Positions 9,544 through 19,376 are shown, counted from the first letter of the stretch. The stretch is DNA of 64,000 bases from Bacillus sp. NP157 (GCA_018889975.1 CP076546.1:4681001-4745000); one strand, 5' to 3'. Numbers and translations: made by a program. Notes: generated from the sequence alone by a model not told the origin.

Positions 9544-10542
9544 TCAGAAGCGCCGTTCAACCGAATAATCAGCCAAAGCGGCCAACGCATCGCGATGCGC
9601 CGACGGCGGCAGGGCCGACAAGGCGTCTCGCGCGGCCACGGCATGGGTAACGGCCTTCGCATGCACGCGATCGAGCGCGCCGGAGTCGCGGATGGCGGCG
9701 ACGATCCGATCGAGCGAGTCGAGGCCGCCGTGTTCGATGGCGTGGCGCAGGGATTTCAGCTGCTCCGGGTCGGCCGTCTGCATCGCGTAGATCAGCGGCA
9801 GGGTCGGCTTGCCTTCGGCGAGGTCGTCGCCGATGTTCTTGCCCAGCGTGTCCGCGTCCGAGACGTAATCGAGCAGGTCGTCGGCGATCTGGAAGGCGTA
9901 ACCCAGCTCCATGCCGTAGCGGCGCAGGGCGGCGACCTGGTCGTCGGGCAGGGCACCCAGCACGCCGCCCAGTTCCGTGGCGGCGGCGAACAGCACCGCG
10001 GTCTTGCGTTCGATGACGGCGAGGTAAGCCGCCTCGTCGACGTCGGCGTTGCCGATGTTCAGCAGCTGCAGCACTTCGCCTTCGGCGATGGTGTTGGTGG
10101 TGTTGGCGAGGATGCGCATGATGCGCATGTCATCCAGTTCGACCATCAGCTGGAACGAGCGCGAGTAGAGGAAATCGCCGACCAGGACGCTGGCGGCGTT
10201 GCCCCACAACGCGTTCGCCGTCTTGCGGCCGCGGCGCATGTCGGATTCGTCCACCACGTCGTCGTGCAGCAGCGTCGAGGTGTGGATGAACTCGATGATG
10301 GCGGCGAGCTTGGCGTGTTCGGCGCCCTGGTAACCGGCCGCCCGGGCGGCGAGCACATGCAACATCGGGCGCAGGCGCTTGCCGCCGCCGGCGATGATGT
10401 GTTCCGCGATCTGGTTGATCAGTACGACGTCGGAGGACAGGCGATGCCGGATGAGGGCGTCGACCTCCCGCATGTCATCCGCCGCGAGGGTACGGACGGC
10501 GGTGAAGTCGATGGGGGTCTGGCTTTCGGCAATGGATGGCAT
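9544..10542 (-). CDS. ispB: All-trans octaprenyl (polyprenyl) diphosphate synthase
   Basis: This enzyme builds the polyprenyl side chain of ubiquinone from isopentenyl diphosphate. The 332-residue protein has both aspartate-rich motifs: DDVVDESDMRRGR (first, at about residue 95) and QIADDLLDYVSD (second). Its length and motif context match IspB rather than the shorter farnesyl synthases. Together with the two hydroxylases 1-3 kb away, it makes this part of the window a quinone-biosynthesis neighbourhood. It is divergent from the MFS gene. Confidence 0.95.
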   Translation of the reverse strand: MPSIAESQTPIDFTAVRTLAADDMREVDALIRHRLSSDVVLINQIAEHIIAGGGKRLRPMLHVLAARAAGYQGAEHAKLAAIIEFIHTSTLLHDDVVDESDMRRGRKTANALWGNAASVLVGDFLYSRSFQLMVELDDMRIMRILANTTNTIAEGEVLQLLNIGNADVDEAAYLAVIERKTAVLFAAATELGGVLGALPDDQVAALRRYGMELGYAFQIADDLLDYVSDADTLGKNIGDDLAEGKPTLPLIYAMQTADPEQLKSLRHAIEHGGLDSLDRIVAAIRDSGALDRVHAKAVTHAVAARDALSALPPSAHRDALAALADYSVERRF

Positions 10543-10596
10543 GGGCCCGTCATGGATGCGGCAAATCAGCCCACATTATAGGGATGCCACCGTGTT

Positions 10597-10627
10597 TTGA
10601 ATCGTCACGTTGCCGCGTCCGTATAAT
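10597..10627 (+). promoter_or_regulatory. Candidate sigma70 promoter for the MFS gene
   Basis: TTGAAT at 10597-10602 and a perfect TATAAT at 10622-10627 lie between the divergent ispB and MFS genes. The spacer is 19 bases, longer than optimal. The MFS start codon follows 46 bases later. Confidence 0.4.
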
Positions 10628-10673
10628 CCGCCGTGGCGCCGATGCCCGTCGCCGCAACCGGACCGAAGCCTAG

Positions 10674-11855
10674 GTGAGCCAGCTCAGCCCCCTGGAACGA
10701 CGCAGCGCCCTGACCCTGGCCCTCGTGATCAGCCTGCGCCTGTTCGGACTGTTCCTCATCCTTCCCGTGTTTTCCGTGTACGCCCGGACCATGCCCGACG
10801 CGACGCCGTGGCTGATCGGCGTGGCCCTTGGCGTGTATGGCATTGGCCAGATGCTGTTGCAGGTACCGCTGGGCATGTTGTCCGACCGGATCGGGCGCAA
10901 GCCGGCGATCACCCTGGGCCTGGTGGTGTTCGCGCTGGGCGGGCTGGTCGCGGCGGGTTCGCATACGCTGGCGGGCATCGCCCTGGGCCGTGCCTTGCAG
11001 GGCATGGGCGCCGTGGCCGGTGCCGGAACCGCGCTGGCCGCGGACCTTACCTCGGACGAGAACCGTGGCAAGGTGATGGGCATCATCGGTGTATCGATCG
11101 GCCTGTCGTTCCTGCTGGCGCTGATCCTCGGTCCGCCGCTGGAGGCGTTTGGCGGCCTGGGCGGGCTGTTCGGCCTGACCTCGGTGCTGGCCCTGCTGGC
11201 GATGGCCCTGCTGTGGTGGCTGGTGCCGACGCCGGCCCGTGCGGCGCGGCCGGCCACCGGCAGCGTGCGCGACATCCTGGCCATGCTGGGCGACCGCAGC
11301 ATGCTGGTCCTCAATGGCTCGGTGTTCTTCCTGCATGCACTGCTGACGGCCTGTTTCGTCGGCCTGCCGATCCTGCTGACCGACACCTTCGGCGTCCCGG
11401 TGGCGCGCCACTGGACGCTATACCTGCCGGTGATGGTGATCGCGGCGCTGGTGATGGGTGCGTTCATGCCGCGGATGCGCGACGCGGCGCGGAGCGCACG
11501 GGTGGTGGTCGGTTGCGTGGTGGCCCTGGGGCTGGCGCTGCTGGGCATGGCCTCGGCGACGTCCCACGAGTGGCTGCTGGGCCTGGCCGCGGCGGTGTTT
11601 TTTTCGGCGTTCAACCTGCTCGAGGCGGCCTTGCCGAGCCTGGTGTCGCGGCTGGCCCCGGCCCACCTGCGCGGTGCGGCGATGGGCGCGTATTCGACCA
11701 GCCAGTTCTTCGGCGCCTTCGTCGGCGGGGCGATCGGCGGCCTGGCCCTTGGCAGCCTTGGCCTGCACGGCGTATTCGGCTGCGCGGCGGCCCTGACCCT
11801 GCTCTGGCTGCCCCTGGTCCTGCGCCTCTCCCCACCCCGGCCCGTCCCCGCGTAA
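10674..11855 (+). CDS. MFS transporter, YajR-like
   Basis: This is a 393-residue major facilitator superfamily protein with about twelve hydrophobic segments. The cytoplasmic loop after the second helix contains [13 protein letters not shown], the MFS motif A. Motif B-like residues follow in [22 protein letters not shown]. The overall pattern resembles drug-efflux/YajR permeases, but the C-terminal regulatory domain found in E. coli YajR is absent. The start is a GTG at 10674 preceded by a weak ribosome site (CCTAG). The substrate cannot be predicted from the sequence. Confidence 0.87.
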   Translation: MSQLSPLERRSALTLALVISLRLFGLFLILPVFSVYARTMPDATPWLIGVALGVYGIGQMLLQVPLGMLSDRIGRKPAITLGLVVFALGGLVAAGSHTLAGIALGRALQGMGAVAGAGTALAADLTSDENRGKVMGIIGVSIGLSFLLALILGPPLEAFGGLGGLFGLTSVLALLAMALLWWLVPTPARAARPATGSVRDILAMLGDRSMLVLNGSVFFLHALLTACFVGLPILLTDTFGVPVARHWTLYLPVMVIAALVMGAFMPRMRDAARSARVVVGCVVALGLALLGMASATSHEWLLGLAAAVFFSAFNLLEAALPSLVSRLAPAHLRGAAMGAYSTSQFFGAFVGGAIGGLALGSLGLHGVFGCAAALTLLWLPLVLRLSPPRPVPA

Positions 11856-12027
11856 CCCGGCGTCCGCCGGCCGGGCGGTAGGCCAAAACCGACACGCTCC
11901 GGTGGCAAAAAATGCTTGCCCGACGATTGCCGGAAGCCGCACCATCGCCCACACTATCCGGTCCGCTCTTCCGGTCGCCATCCGGCTGCCAGGTGCGAAG
12001 GGCGCATCACGTAAACGAGGGAATTCC

Positions 12028-12687
12028 ATGGCACGCGGTATCAATAAAGTCATTATCGTCGGCAATCTGGGTGCAGATCCGGAAACGCGCTACACCGGCA
12101 GCGGTACGGCGATCACCAGCCTGCGTCTTGCGACGTCCGAGAACTGGACCGACAAGCAGAGTGGCGAGAAGCAGGAACGTACGGAATGGCACCGCGTGAA
12201 GCTGTTCGGCAAGCTTGCTGAAATCGCTGGCGAATACCTGAAGAAGGGTCGCCAGGTTTACATCGAAGGCTCGCTGCGTACCGACAAGTACACCGATAAG
12301 GACGGCGTCGAGCGCTACAGCACCGACATCATCGCCAACGAGATGCAGATGCTCGGCGGCCAGGGTGGCGGCGAAGGCGGCGGTGGCGGCTTCGCCGGTG
12401 GCCAGGGCGGTGCGCGTCCGCAGCGTTCGGGCGGCGGCCAGGGTGGCGGCAGCTACGGCGGCGGTGCGGCTGGTGGCGGTGCAGGCGGCGGTGGCGGCAA
12501 CTGGGGTGGCGGCGCGGGTGGCGGTGGCCAGCAGCGTGGCGGCCAGGGCGGCGGTTACGGCGGTGGCGCTGGCGGTGGCAACCGCGGCGGCGACGACTAC
12601 GGCCAGCAGCGCGGTGGCGGCAATGCCCCGGCGCGTTCGGCCCCGCCGGTCAACGAAGGCTTCGACGACGACGATATCCCGTTCTAA
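12028..12687 (+). CDS. ssb: Single-stranded DNA-binding protein SSB
   Basis: SSB coats single-stranded DNA and recruits replication and repair proteins through its C-terminal tip. Residues 1-110 form the OB fold ([19 protein letters not shown], then [18 protein letters not shown]). Residues of about 112-200 are an extreme glycine/glutamine linker, with runs of GGGGG-type repeats. The last residues FDDDDIPF are the canonical acidic tip. The start has a good GAGG ribosome site. The glycine-rich linker is longer than in E. coli SSB, which could favour cooperative binding or phase separation, but that is inference. A terminator follows directly. Confidence 0.97.
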   Translation: MARGINKVIIVGNLGADPETRYTGSGTAITSLRLATSENWTDKQSGEKQERTEWHRVKLFGKLAEIAGEYLKKGRQVYIEGSLRTDKYTDKDGVERYSTDIIANEMQMLGGQGGGEGGGGGFAGGQGGARPQRSGGGQGGGSYGGGAAGGGAGGGGGNWGGGAGGGGQQRGGQGGGYGGGAGGGNRGGDDYGQQRGGGNAPARSAPPVNEGFDDDDIPF

Positions 12688-12705
12688 GTCGCGGATTCAT
12701 CGAAG

Positions 12706-12737
12706 AAAGAGCCTCAGTCACATGGGGCTCTTTTTTT
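12706..12737 (+). terminator. Rho-independent terminator of ssb
   Basis: The stem AAAGAGCC (12706-12713) pairs with GGCTCTTT (12726-12733), with a 12-base loop and a run of seven T. It lies 19 bases after the ssb stop. Confidence 0.9.
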
Positions 12738-12740
12738 GCC

Positions 12741-12777
12741 TATACCTAAATTATCTAGTTAAGGTATAAAATATACC
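12741..12777 (+). promoter_or_regulatory. AT-rich palindromic operator region in front of the orphan ATPase
   Basis: TATACC at 12741-12746 faces GGTATA at 12763-12768. The latter also faces TATACC at 12772-12777, forming a tight palindrome GGTATA-AAA-TATACC. The three half-sites lie in the 40 bases before the ATPase start, in sequence far more AT-rich than its surroundings. The arrangement fits overlapping promoter and operator elements. The regulator is unknown. Confidence 0.55.
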
Positions 12778-12789
12778 AAGGAAGGATAA

Positions 12790-13908
12790 GTGAGACATAA
12801 CTTGGCGTCTGAATTCCGATTCCCGCGTCCCGAGCTTGCCCAGGAGATGGTTGTTTCCCTGTCGGGCAGGCAGAAATGGAACAGCGACGCGGATGGCTTG
12901 TTCCTGTCGGCGCCGCGCCGCACGGGTAAGTCCACCTACCTGCGCAATGACCTGAAGCCCGCACTCGAGGCCGACGGCGTCGAGGTGATCTACCTCGACC
13001 TCTGGGCCAATCTCCAACTGGACCCGACCGAACAGGTGTATGCGGCGGTGAGCAAGGCGCTCAAGGCCCATGGCTTGCGACACGCCGCAGGCTCATCCCT
13101 GACCGATGCCTTCCGGCTGTTGATCGCAGAGGGCCGGCGTGTCGCCCTGATCATCGATGAAGCGCAGCATCTGCTGGTCAGCGAGCGTGGCGATGACGTG
13201 ACGCGTGAATTGAAGGCGGCGCGCGATACGTTGAATTCCCCCGGCGACGTCCACCTGATGCTCGTGATGTCGGGGTCCGATCGCGACAAGCTTGGCCGCC
13301 TGACCAACTCGAAGTCGGCCGCATTCTATGGATCGCGCGTTCGTGCCATGCCTCTGCTCGATCGCGACTACATCGACTGGATGTGCGGCCTGCTCGCGGC
13401 GAGCATTCCCAGCCTCGGGCAGATCAATGCCGAGGGTCTGCTGAAGACGTTCCAATCGCTTGGCAACCGGCCGCGGGACATGGACATGGCGATCAGCAAT
13501 GCACTCAACCCGAGGCTGGCCGGCGGGCTCGCGTTCGAGGAGGCCGTGGCGGACCATGCGAACGAGATCGTGGCGGCCCAGCGCACACGATACAGGGATA
13601 CGTATCTCGCCCTCACCGATATCCAGCGCGCGGTACTCGACCACCTGATGACGGTCGGCGATGCGTTCACACCGTTCGGTGCGGCCGCGCACCAGGCCTA
13701 TGCGAGCCACCTGGGGCGCAAGCCGGGTACGCCCGCCATCCAGAAAGCGCTAAACGCCATGCGCGAGATGCGTCCACCGCTGGTGTGGAAGTCCAACTGG
13801 GGCGAGTACGCGCTGGAGGATCTCGGCATGATGGCGTGGCATGACAGCGAAGTCGCAGCGGGAGCATGGCCTCCGGTCGAAAGCGTCGACACGGATACGG
13901 CCGGCTGA
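12790..13908 (+). CDS. Orphan P-loop ATPase with C-terminal winged-helix-like region
   Basis: The 372-residue protein has a Walker A motif near residues 38-47 (LSAPRRTGKSTYLRNDL) and a Walker B motif near 118-125 (VALIIDEAQHLL). A sensor-like serine follows at LVMSGSDRDKLGRL. The C-terminal 100 residues (from about TDIQRAVLDHLMTVGDAF to MREMRPPLVWKSNWG) look like the winged helix that follows AAA+ modules in Orc/Cdc6- and ExeA-like ATPases. Start is GTG at 12790 after a purine-rich AAGGAAGGA. No partner gene adjoins it, and ssb upstream has its own terminator. The function is unknown; DNA- or replication-linked ATPase activity, or phage defence, are possibilities only. Confidence 0.8.
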   Translation: MRHNLASEFRFPRPELAQEMVVSLSGRQKWNSDADGLFLSAPRRTGKSTYLRNDLKPALEADGVEVIYLDLWANLQLDPTEQVYAAVSKALKAHGLRHAAGSSLTDAFRLLIAEGRRVALIIDEAQHLLVSERGDDVTRELKAARDTLNSPGDVHLMLVMSGSDRDKLGRLTNSKSAAFYGSRVRAMPLLDRDYIDWMCGLLAASIPSLGQINAEGLLKTFQSLGNRPRDMDMAISNALNPRLAGGLAFEEAVADHANEIVAAQRTRYRDTYLALTDIQRAVLDHLMTVGDAFTPFGAAAHQAYASHLGRKPGTPAIQKALNAMREMRPPLVWKSNWGEYALEDLGMMAWHDSEVAAGAWPPVESVDTDTAG

Positions 13909-14115
13909 TCGGAGGTTCTTTACGATCCCCTCATTTCTTGCCCTTTCTTACCCCGTCGCGTCAGCCATACGGCGTAGTGAAGCGCCCCCCGGCTGGCGCC
14001 TAGACTCGTGGTTCGACATCGATCCGGCCGTTGAGCGCCGGATCCCACGACCAGGGACGGATCCGCACCGCACGCTAACGCCGATCTGGCAGGGTCGACG
14101 CCTGAGGGCTCTGCC

Positions 14116-15459
14116 ATGACACACGGGGTTGCGCCATCGTTTCGTTGGCCGTTGCTAGCCGCGTTTGCGCTCGCCGCGGCATCCGCCTTCCTGCCGGCCA
14201 CGGCGACTGGCGCGCCGCCGTCATCGCCGGGCGGCATGTCCGGCGCCGGCACCGGCATGTTCTTCGACATGACCGACGATTCGACGATCCGTCCGTTCCC
14301 CGGCCTGCACGTCTCCGACGACGAGCTGGCCGACCTGATGCGCCGGGTGAAGGCGACCCGCTGGCCGGACAAGGAAACGGTGGCCGACGACAGCCAGGGC
14401 GTGCAGCTGGACACGATGAAGAAAGTAGCCGAGTACTGGGGCACGAGTTACGACTGGCGCAGGTTCGAGAAGCGGCTCGATGCATTGCCGATGTTCGTCA
14501 CCACCATCGACGGCGTGGAGATCCAGTTCATCCACGTCAAGTCGAAGAACAAGCATGCGTTGCCGTTGATCATCACCCACGGCTGGCCCGGCTCGATCGT
14601 CGAGCAGATGAAGATCATCGATCCGCTGGCCAACCCTACCGCGCACCACGGCAAGGCGTCGGACGCGTTCGACGTGGTGATCCCGTCGCTGCCGGGCTAT
14701 GGCCTGTCGGGCAAGCCGACGGCGCTGGGCTGGGATCCGCAACACATCGCCCGCGCGTGGACGATATTGATGAAACGCCTCGGTTACAGGCATTTCGTCG
14801 CCCAGGGTGGCGATTGGGGCGATGCGGTGACCGAGCAGATGGGCGTGCAGGCGCCGCCGGAACTGCTCGGGATCCACAGCAACATGCCGGGCACGGTGCC
14901 AGAAGACATCGGCAAGCTATTGGCGGACGGCCAGCCCGCGCCAGCCAACCTCAGCGCGGACGAAAAGAAGGCGTACGAGCAGCTCGACGACTTCTACAAG
15001 CACGGGCTCGGCTATGCGCAGGAGATGACCAACCGCCCGCAGACGCTGTATGCGCTCGCCGACTCACCGATCGGCCTCGCCGCCTGGATGCTCGACCATG
15101 ACATCCGCAGCTACCGGATGATCCGCCGCGTCTTCGACGGCGAATCCGAAGGCCTGTCGAAGGACGACGTGCTGGATAACGTCTGCTTCTACTGGTTCAC
15201 CAACACGGCGGTGTCGTCGGCGCGCCTGTACTGGGAGAACAAGCTCGCGTTCTTCGCGCCGAAGCATATCCAGATCCCGGTGGCTGTCAGCGCCTTTCCC
15301 GACGAGATCTACCAGGCACCGGAAAGCTGGGCAAAGGCGGCGTTCCCGAAACTCATCCACTACAACCGGCTGCCCAGGGGCGGCCACTTCGCCGCGTGGG
15401 AGCAGCCGGAGGAATACGTCAGTGAGATCCGTGCGTCGTTCAGGTCGTTGCGGAAGTGA
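14116..15459 (+). CDS. Secreted epoxide hydrolase, EHN/alpha-beta hydrolase family
   Basis: The protein probably opens epoxides to diols, or acts on a related ester. After a signal peptide (about residues 1-35) comes the epoxide-hydrolase N-terminal lid domain ([19 protein letters not shown]), then the alpha/beta hydrolase core. Visible catalytic elements are the oxyanion motif [11 protein letters not shown], the aspartate nucleophile near residue 233 in GGDWGDAV, and the C-terminal histidine in [16 protein letters not shown]. The total is 447 residues. Export is unusual for this family, most members being cytoplasmic or microsomal. The gene converges on and overlaps the FAD monooxygenase gene by 20 bases. 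Confidence 0.88.
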   Translation: MTHGVAPSFRWPLLAAFALAAASAFLPATATGAPPSSPGGMSGAGTGMFFDMTDDSTIRPFPGLHVSDDELADLMRRVKATRWPDKETVADDSQGVQLDTMKKVAEYWGTSYDWRRFEKRLDALPMFVTTIDGVEIQFIHVKSKNKHALPLIITHGWPGSIVEQMKIIDPLANPTAHHGKASDAFDVVIPSLPGYGLSGKPTALGWDPQHIARAWTILMKRLGYRHFVAQGGDWGDAVTEQMGVQAPPELLGIHSNMPGTVPEDIGKLLADGQPAPANLSADEKKAYEQLDDFYKHGLGYAQEMTNRPQTLYALADSPIGLAAWMLDHDIRSYRMIRRVFDGESEGLSKDDVLDNVCFYWFTNTAVSSARLYWENKLAFFAPKHIQIPVAVSAFPDEIYQAPESWAKAAFPKLIHYNRLPRGGHFAAWEQPEEYVSEIRASFRSLRK

Positions 15460-16969
15460 GCGCGGGATGGCCCGCAGCCAGCCCGGTGCGATCCATGTAG
15501 GCGAGCAGGGCGTCGACGTGTGCGGCATCCACGATCGCACCGATATAGCCGTCGGGACGGACGAGTACCCATTCGCCCGCCGCGAGCCCGTAGGCATCGT
15601 GGAAGTGTCCGTCGACATCGCGCAGTTCGGCATCCTCGCCGATGGCATGGATGCGCAGGCCGGCGCGTGGCTCCAGGAGCGACCTGTCGACCCGATTGCC
15701 AAGCAGGGTCCAGTGCGAACCGCGGAACAGGTCGAACAGGCGGACGCGCTGGCCCCCGGCGCCGAGCAGCGGCGCGTCGGGTGCGCGGTCGCCTGCAAGT
15801 AGCAGGGCGCCATCGCGCTTCGGTGCTTCCATCGACAGCGACACGTCGGGATAGCCAAGGTCGAGCTGGCCGACTTCGCGGGTGCGTCGCATGCTGCCTT
15901 GCTTCATCGCATCGAGCATGCGCGTGGCCAGGCCGAGCATGCCGGCGGCGATCGGTCGGCGTTCTTCTTCGTAGGTGTCGAGCAGGGCCTCGGGCGCGCC
16001 GTGCAACACCGCCGCGAGTTTCCAGCCGAGGTTGTACGCGTCCTGCGTGCTGGTGTTCAGGCCCTGGCCGCCGGTGGGCGGATGCACATGGGCGGCGTCG
16101 CCGACGAGGAAGACGTCGCCGACGCGATAGCGGTCGGCGAGGCGGGCGCTCATCGTGTAGGCGGAGGCCCAGCTCACCGCATGGATGGCGATGTCGTCAC
16201 GGCCGGCGCGCTCGCGCACGAACGCCTGCAGGCCCGGCGCGGAGAGATCGACTTCGCCGTCGAGCGGGATCGGCGCCTGCACCTGGAAGAGCTCGGTGCC
16301 GGCGAGCGGGCAGATCGCCAGCTGGCGGGTCATGTCGCCTTCGCCGAAGCGGTGCCATGCGTCCCGGTCCACACCGGTGAGTTTCACGTCGGCGACGATC
16401 GCCCTCACGCCGAGGTCCTTGCCGGGAAAGCCGACGTCGAGGCGGCGGCGGATGGCGCTGCGGCCACCGTCGGCGGCAACGAGGTAGCGCGCATGTACGG
16501 TTTCGACGCCGAGCGGCCCTTCGACGCGGGCCGAGACACCGTCGTCCCGTTGCTGGAAGTCGAGCAGCGCGTGGCCGAAGTCGACCGCGCCGCCGAGCTC
16601 GGCCAGTCGCTCGCGCAACACGGCTTCGGTCAGGAACTGCGGCAGCATCAGCGGCGTGCCGTAGGGTTCGGCCGCGGTGCGGGCGGCGCTGTCGACCACC
16701 TGCGAGTCGGTAAAGCTGCCGTCGGCGGCGTGCAGGCGTAGCACCGGGTAGGCCGAGCCCGTGGCGACCATGCGGTCGATGACGCCGAGGTCGTCGTAGA
16801 TCTCGAGTGTGCGCGGCTGGATGCCCTTGCCGCGCGAGCCACGGAAGGCGGTGGTTTCCTTTTCGACCAGGCGGAAGCGGATGTTGCGACGGGCGAGCTC
16901 GATGGCGAGGGTGAGGCCGGACGCACCGGCACCGCAGATCAGGACATCGACGGACGAGGACAGGCTCAT
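15440..16969 (-). CDS. FAD-dependent aromatic monooxygenase (PHBH fold)
   Basis: This is a class A flavoprotein hydroxylase for an unknown aromatic or polyketide-like substrate. The 509-residue protein has the FAD/NADPH fold [18 protein letters not shown] at residue 8, the DG motif [14 protein letters not shown], and the GD motif [22 protein letters not shown]-terminal thioredoxin-like domain follows, as in phenol hydroxylase and pentachlorophenol monooxygenase relatives. The start at 16969 has TGGAG 6 bases upstream. The gene is divergent from a MarR regulator 46 bases away, which probably controls it. Confidence 0.9.
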   Translation of the reverse strand: MSLSSSVDVLICGAGASGLTLAIELARRNIRFRLVEKETTAFRGSRGKGIQPRTLEIYDDLGVIDRMVATGSAYPVLRLHAADGSFTDSQVVDSAARTAAEPYGTPLMLPQFLTEAVLRERLAELGGAVDFGHALLDFQQRDDGVSARVEGPLGVETVHARYLVAADGGRSAIRRRLDVGFPGKDLGVRAIVADVKLTGVDRDAWHRFGEGDMTRQLAICPLAGTELFQVQAPIPLDGEVDLSAPGLQAFVRERAGRDDIAIHAVSWASAYTMSARLADRYRVGDVFLVGDAAHVHPPTGGQGLNTSTQDAYNLGWKLAAVLHGAPEALLDTYEEERRPIAAGMLGLATRMLDAMKQGSMRRTREVGQLDLGYPDVSLSMEAPKRDGALLLAGDRAPDAPLLGAGGQRVRLFDLFRGSHWTLLGNRVDRSLLEPRAGLRIHAIGEDAELRDVDGHFHDAYGLAAGEWVLVRPDGYIGAIVDAAHVDALLAYMDRTGLAAGHPALTSATT

Positions 16970-16984
16970 GGCGGCTCCAGATAG

Positions 16985-17048
16985 GTGTACTATGCACACG
17001 ATTCGGGAGCATCCTATGCCAACGCCAAAACATGTGCAAGATGCACAT
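16985..17048. promoter_or_regulatory. Two candidate MarR operator palindromes
   Basis: GTGTAC-TAT-GCACAC (16985-16999) lies in the 46-base divergent gap between the monooxygenase and marR genes. A second, perfect inverted repeat ATGTGC-AAGAT-GCACAT occupies 17032-17048, inside the first codons of marR. Both are built on TGTGCA half-sites, suggesting that one dimeric regulator binds both. The binding itself is inferred. Confidence 0.5.
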
Positions 17049-17507
17049 ATTCGTGACCAGCTGCGCGGACTGCATGGCTCGCTGATCCGCATCGTCAGCG
17101 TCATGAACCGCCCGCAGGGCGATGAGACGCTGATCCGCGAGGCCGGGATCCGGCTCGACCGGGCGTTGTTCCCGCCGCTGGTGCTGATCGATCGCCTCGG
17201 CCCGATCGGCGTGGTCGAACTCGCCGAGCGGGTGGGGCGCGACTACACGACGGTAAGCCGGCAGGTGGCGAAACTGGAGACGCTGGGCCTGGTGACACGG
17301 CAGGCGCAGGCCGCCGACCGGCGGATCCGGGAGTCGGTGATTACGGCCGACGGCAAGGTGATGATCGATGCGCTGGACGCCGCGCGCGAACGGATCGCCC
17401 GGCAAGCCTTCGAGCAGTGGGAGGGCAAGGATTTCGACGACCTGGTCCGGCTTACCCGCAAGCTCGCCGAGGCGATGGAAACCCAGATCGGGGTCGGCTC
17501 AGGCTGA
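17016..17507 (+). CDS. MarR-family transcriptional regulator
   Basis: This is a 163-residue winged-helix repressor of the MarR family. The recognition region is IGVVELAERVGRDYTTVSRQVAKLETLGLVTR, followed by the wing (QAADRRIRESVITADGK) and dimerisation helices at both ends. The start at 17016 has a good GGGAG ribosome site. The gene is divergent from the FAD monooxygenase with palindromes in and near the gap, so ligand-relieved repression of that gene and of itself is the simplest model. Its 3' end overlaps the converging lysR gene by nine bases. Confidence 0.92.
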   Translation: MPTPKHVQDAHIRDQLRGLHGSLIRIVSVMNRPQGDETLIREAGIRLDRALFPPLVLIDRLGPIGVVELAERVGRDYTTVSRQVAKLETLGLVTRQAQAADRRIRESVITADGKVMIDALDAARERIARQAFEQWEGKDFDDLVRLTRKLAEAMETQIGVGSG

Positions 17508-18407
17508 TCCTGGCGACGTCTCGCGGACGAAATCGACGAAGGCGCGCAGCGGCGACGGCAGGTGTTCGCGGCCGGGGTAGTAGAGGAACGGTCCGCCGAA
17601 CACCTGGGTCCAGTCGTCGAGCACCGTGACCAGCGCCCCGCTTTCGAGGTGCGGGCGTAGCCAGTCTTCGAACAGGTGGACGATGCCGAGGCCGGCCAGC
17701 GCGCCTTCCACGGCGAGGTCGAACGCCGAGGCCTGGCGGACCAGCAGCGGCCCTTGCGGATCGACGCGGACGATCTCGCCGTCGCGCTCGAATTCCCACA
17801 CGGGGATGTAGCCACCGGCGAACTGGCCGCGCATGCAGGCGTGCCGAAGCAGGTCCCGCGGGTGGATGGGGATGCCGTGCTCGCGCAGGTAGGCCGGGGT
17901 CGCCGCGGTCACCAGCGACTGCGCGCGGGGTCCGATCGGCAGCGCGATCATGTCCTGCTCGAGGCGTTCGTCGTAGCGGATGCCGGCGTCGCAGCCGGCG
18001 GCAAGCAGGTCGACGAAGCTGTCCTCGACGACCACCTCGAGGCGGATATCCGGATAGCGCCGCAGGAACGGCATGACGATCGGCGCGAGCACCGTGCGAG
18101 CCACGTTGGCTGGCACGTTGATGCGCAGGGTGCCGGCCGGGCTGTCGCGGAAGTGGTTGACCACGTCGAGGGCGGCTTCGACCTCGTTGAAGGCCGGTGC
18201 CAGCCGCTCGGCGAGCCGGGCGCCGACCTCGGTCGCGGCCACCGAGCGGGTGGTCCGGTTGAGCAGGCGGACGCCCATGCTGGCTTCGAGCCGTCGCACG
18301 GCCTCGCTCAGGCTGGAGGCCGACTGGCTGTGGGTGCGGGCGGCTTCGCGGAAGCCGCCGGCGCGGACCACGGCGAGGAAGGCGGAGAGATCCTGGAAAT
18401 CGGTCAT
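17499..18407 (-). CDS. LysR-family transcriptional regulator
   Basis: The 302-residue protein has the LysR helix-turn-helix at residues 1-60 (LSAFLAVVRAGGFREAARTH, then SASSLSEAVRRLEASMGVRLLNRTTR). A two-lobed periplasmic-binding-protein-like effector domain follows. It is transcribed away from the aldo/keto reductase gene with a 96-base divergent gap, the classical arrangement for a LysR activator and its target. The effector is unknown. Confidence 0.94.
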   Translation of the reverse strand: MTDFQDLSAFLAVVRAGGFREAARTHSQSASSLSEAVRRLEASMGVRLLNRTTRSVAATEVGARLAERLAPAFNEVEAALDVVNHFRDSPAGTLRINVPANVARTVLAPIVMPFLRRYPDIRLEVVVEDSFVDLLAAGCDAGIRYDERLEQDMIALPIGPRAQSLVTAATPAYLREHGIPIHPRDLLRHACMRGQFAGGYIPVWEFERDGEIVRVDPQGPLLVRQASAFDLAVEGALAGLGIVHLFEDWLRPHLESGALVTVLDDWTQVFGGPFLYYPGREHLPSPLRAFVDFVRETSPGSA

Positions 18408-18503
18408 TGTTCGGAATGCCGTACGGCCCGTGCCGGTTCGACCGGATTATCGCGCAATCCACGTAGCCCTATAGTTCAGCCCATCCCTACAGGAGCAAAG
18501 GCA

Positions 18504-19376
18504 ATGACCGACATGACGAAAGCAGGTAACTGGACGCTGGGCGACCGCACGGTGCATCGCATGGGTTACGGCGCGATGCAGCTGGCCGGGGAGGGCGTGT
18601 TTGGCCCGCCGAAGGATCGCGCTGGCGCCATCGCGGTGTTGCGCGCGGCGATCGAGGCCGGGGTGAACCACATCGACACCAGCGACTTCTACGGCCCGCA
18701 CGTGACCAACCAGATCATTCGCGAGGCGATCAGTCCCTATCCGGACGACCTCACCATCGTGACCAAGGTCGGTGCGGTGCGTGGCGAAGACGCTTCGTGG
18801 CGCCCGGCGCAGAAGCCGGCCGAACTGGTCCAGGCCGTGCACGACAACCTGCGCAACCTTGGCCTGGACGTGCTCGACGTGGTGAACCTGCGGATCATGG
18901 GCGACGTGCACGCGCCGAAGGAAGGTTCGATCGAGGCGCAGTTCACGGCACTGGCCGAGCTGCGCGAGAAAGGCCTGATCCGCCACCTTGGCGTCAGCAA
19001 TGCGACGCTGAAGCAGGTGCAGGAAGCCCAGGGCATCGCGCCGGTGGTCTGCGTGCAGAACCAGTACAACCTGGTGCAGCGCGAGGACGACGCGCTGGTC
19101 GATACGCTGGATGCGATGGGCATCGCCTACGTGCCGTTCTTCCCGCTGGGCGGTTTCAGCCCGCTGCAGTCGGAGGAGCTGGCCGCGGTGGCGAAGCACC
19201 TCGACGAAACGCCGATGCAGGTGGCGCTGGCGTGGCTGCTGCATCGCTCGCCGAACATCCTGCTGATCCCCGGGACGTCGTCGCTCGCGCACCTGAAGCA
19301 GAACCTTGCCGCGGCGACGATCGAGCTGCCGCACGATGTGCTGGATGAGTTGGAGGCGATTGGGTCGAAGGGCTGA
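18504..19376 (+). CDS. Aldo/keto reductase
   Basis: This is a 290-residue NADPH-dependent oxidoreductase with the AKR TIM barrel. The catalytic Asp/Tyr are in HIDTSDFYGPHVTN, the Lys in TIVTKVGAV, and the C-terminal cofactor-binding stretch is LLIPGTSSLAHLKQNL. It resembles YdbC-type or pyridoxal reductase-like members, but the substrate is undetermined. The ATG at 18504 is preceded by AGGAG at nine bases. Regulation by the divergent LysR protein is likely. Confidence 0.92.
   Translation: MTDMTKAGNWTLGDRTVHRMGYGAMQLAGEGVFGPPKDRAGAIAVLRAAIEAGVNHIDTSDFYGPHVTNQIIREAISPYPDDLTIVTKVGAVRGEDASWRPAQKPAELVQAVHDNLRNLGLDVLDVVNLRIMGDVHAPKEGSIEAQFTALAELREKGLIRHLGVSNATLKQVQEAQGIAPVVCVQNQYNLVQREDDALVDTLDAMGIAYVPFFPLGGFSPLQSEELAAVAKHLDETPMQVALAWLLHRSPNILLIPGTSSLAHLKQNLAAATIELPHDVLDELEAIGSKG

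Noticed and set aside
10674-11855. Assignment of the MFS protein to a specific drug
   Set aside because: Only general family motifs are visible. The C-terminal domain that marks true YajR is missing.
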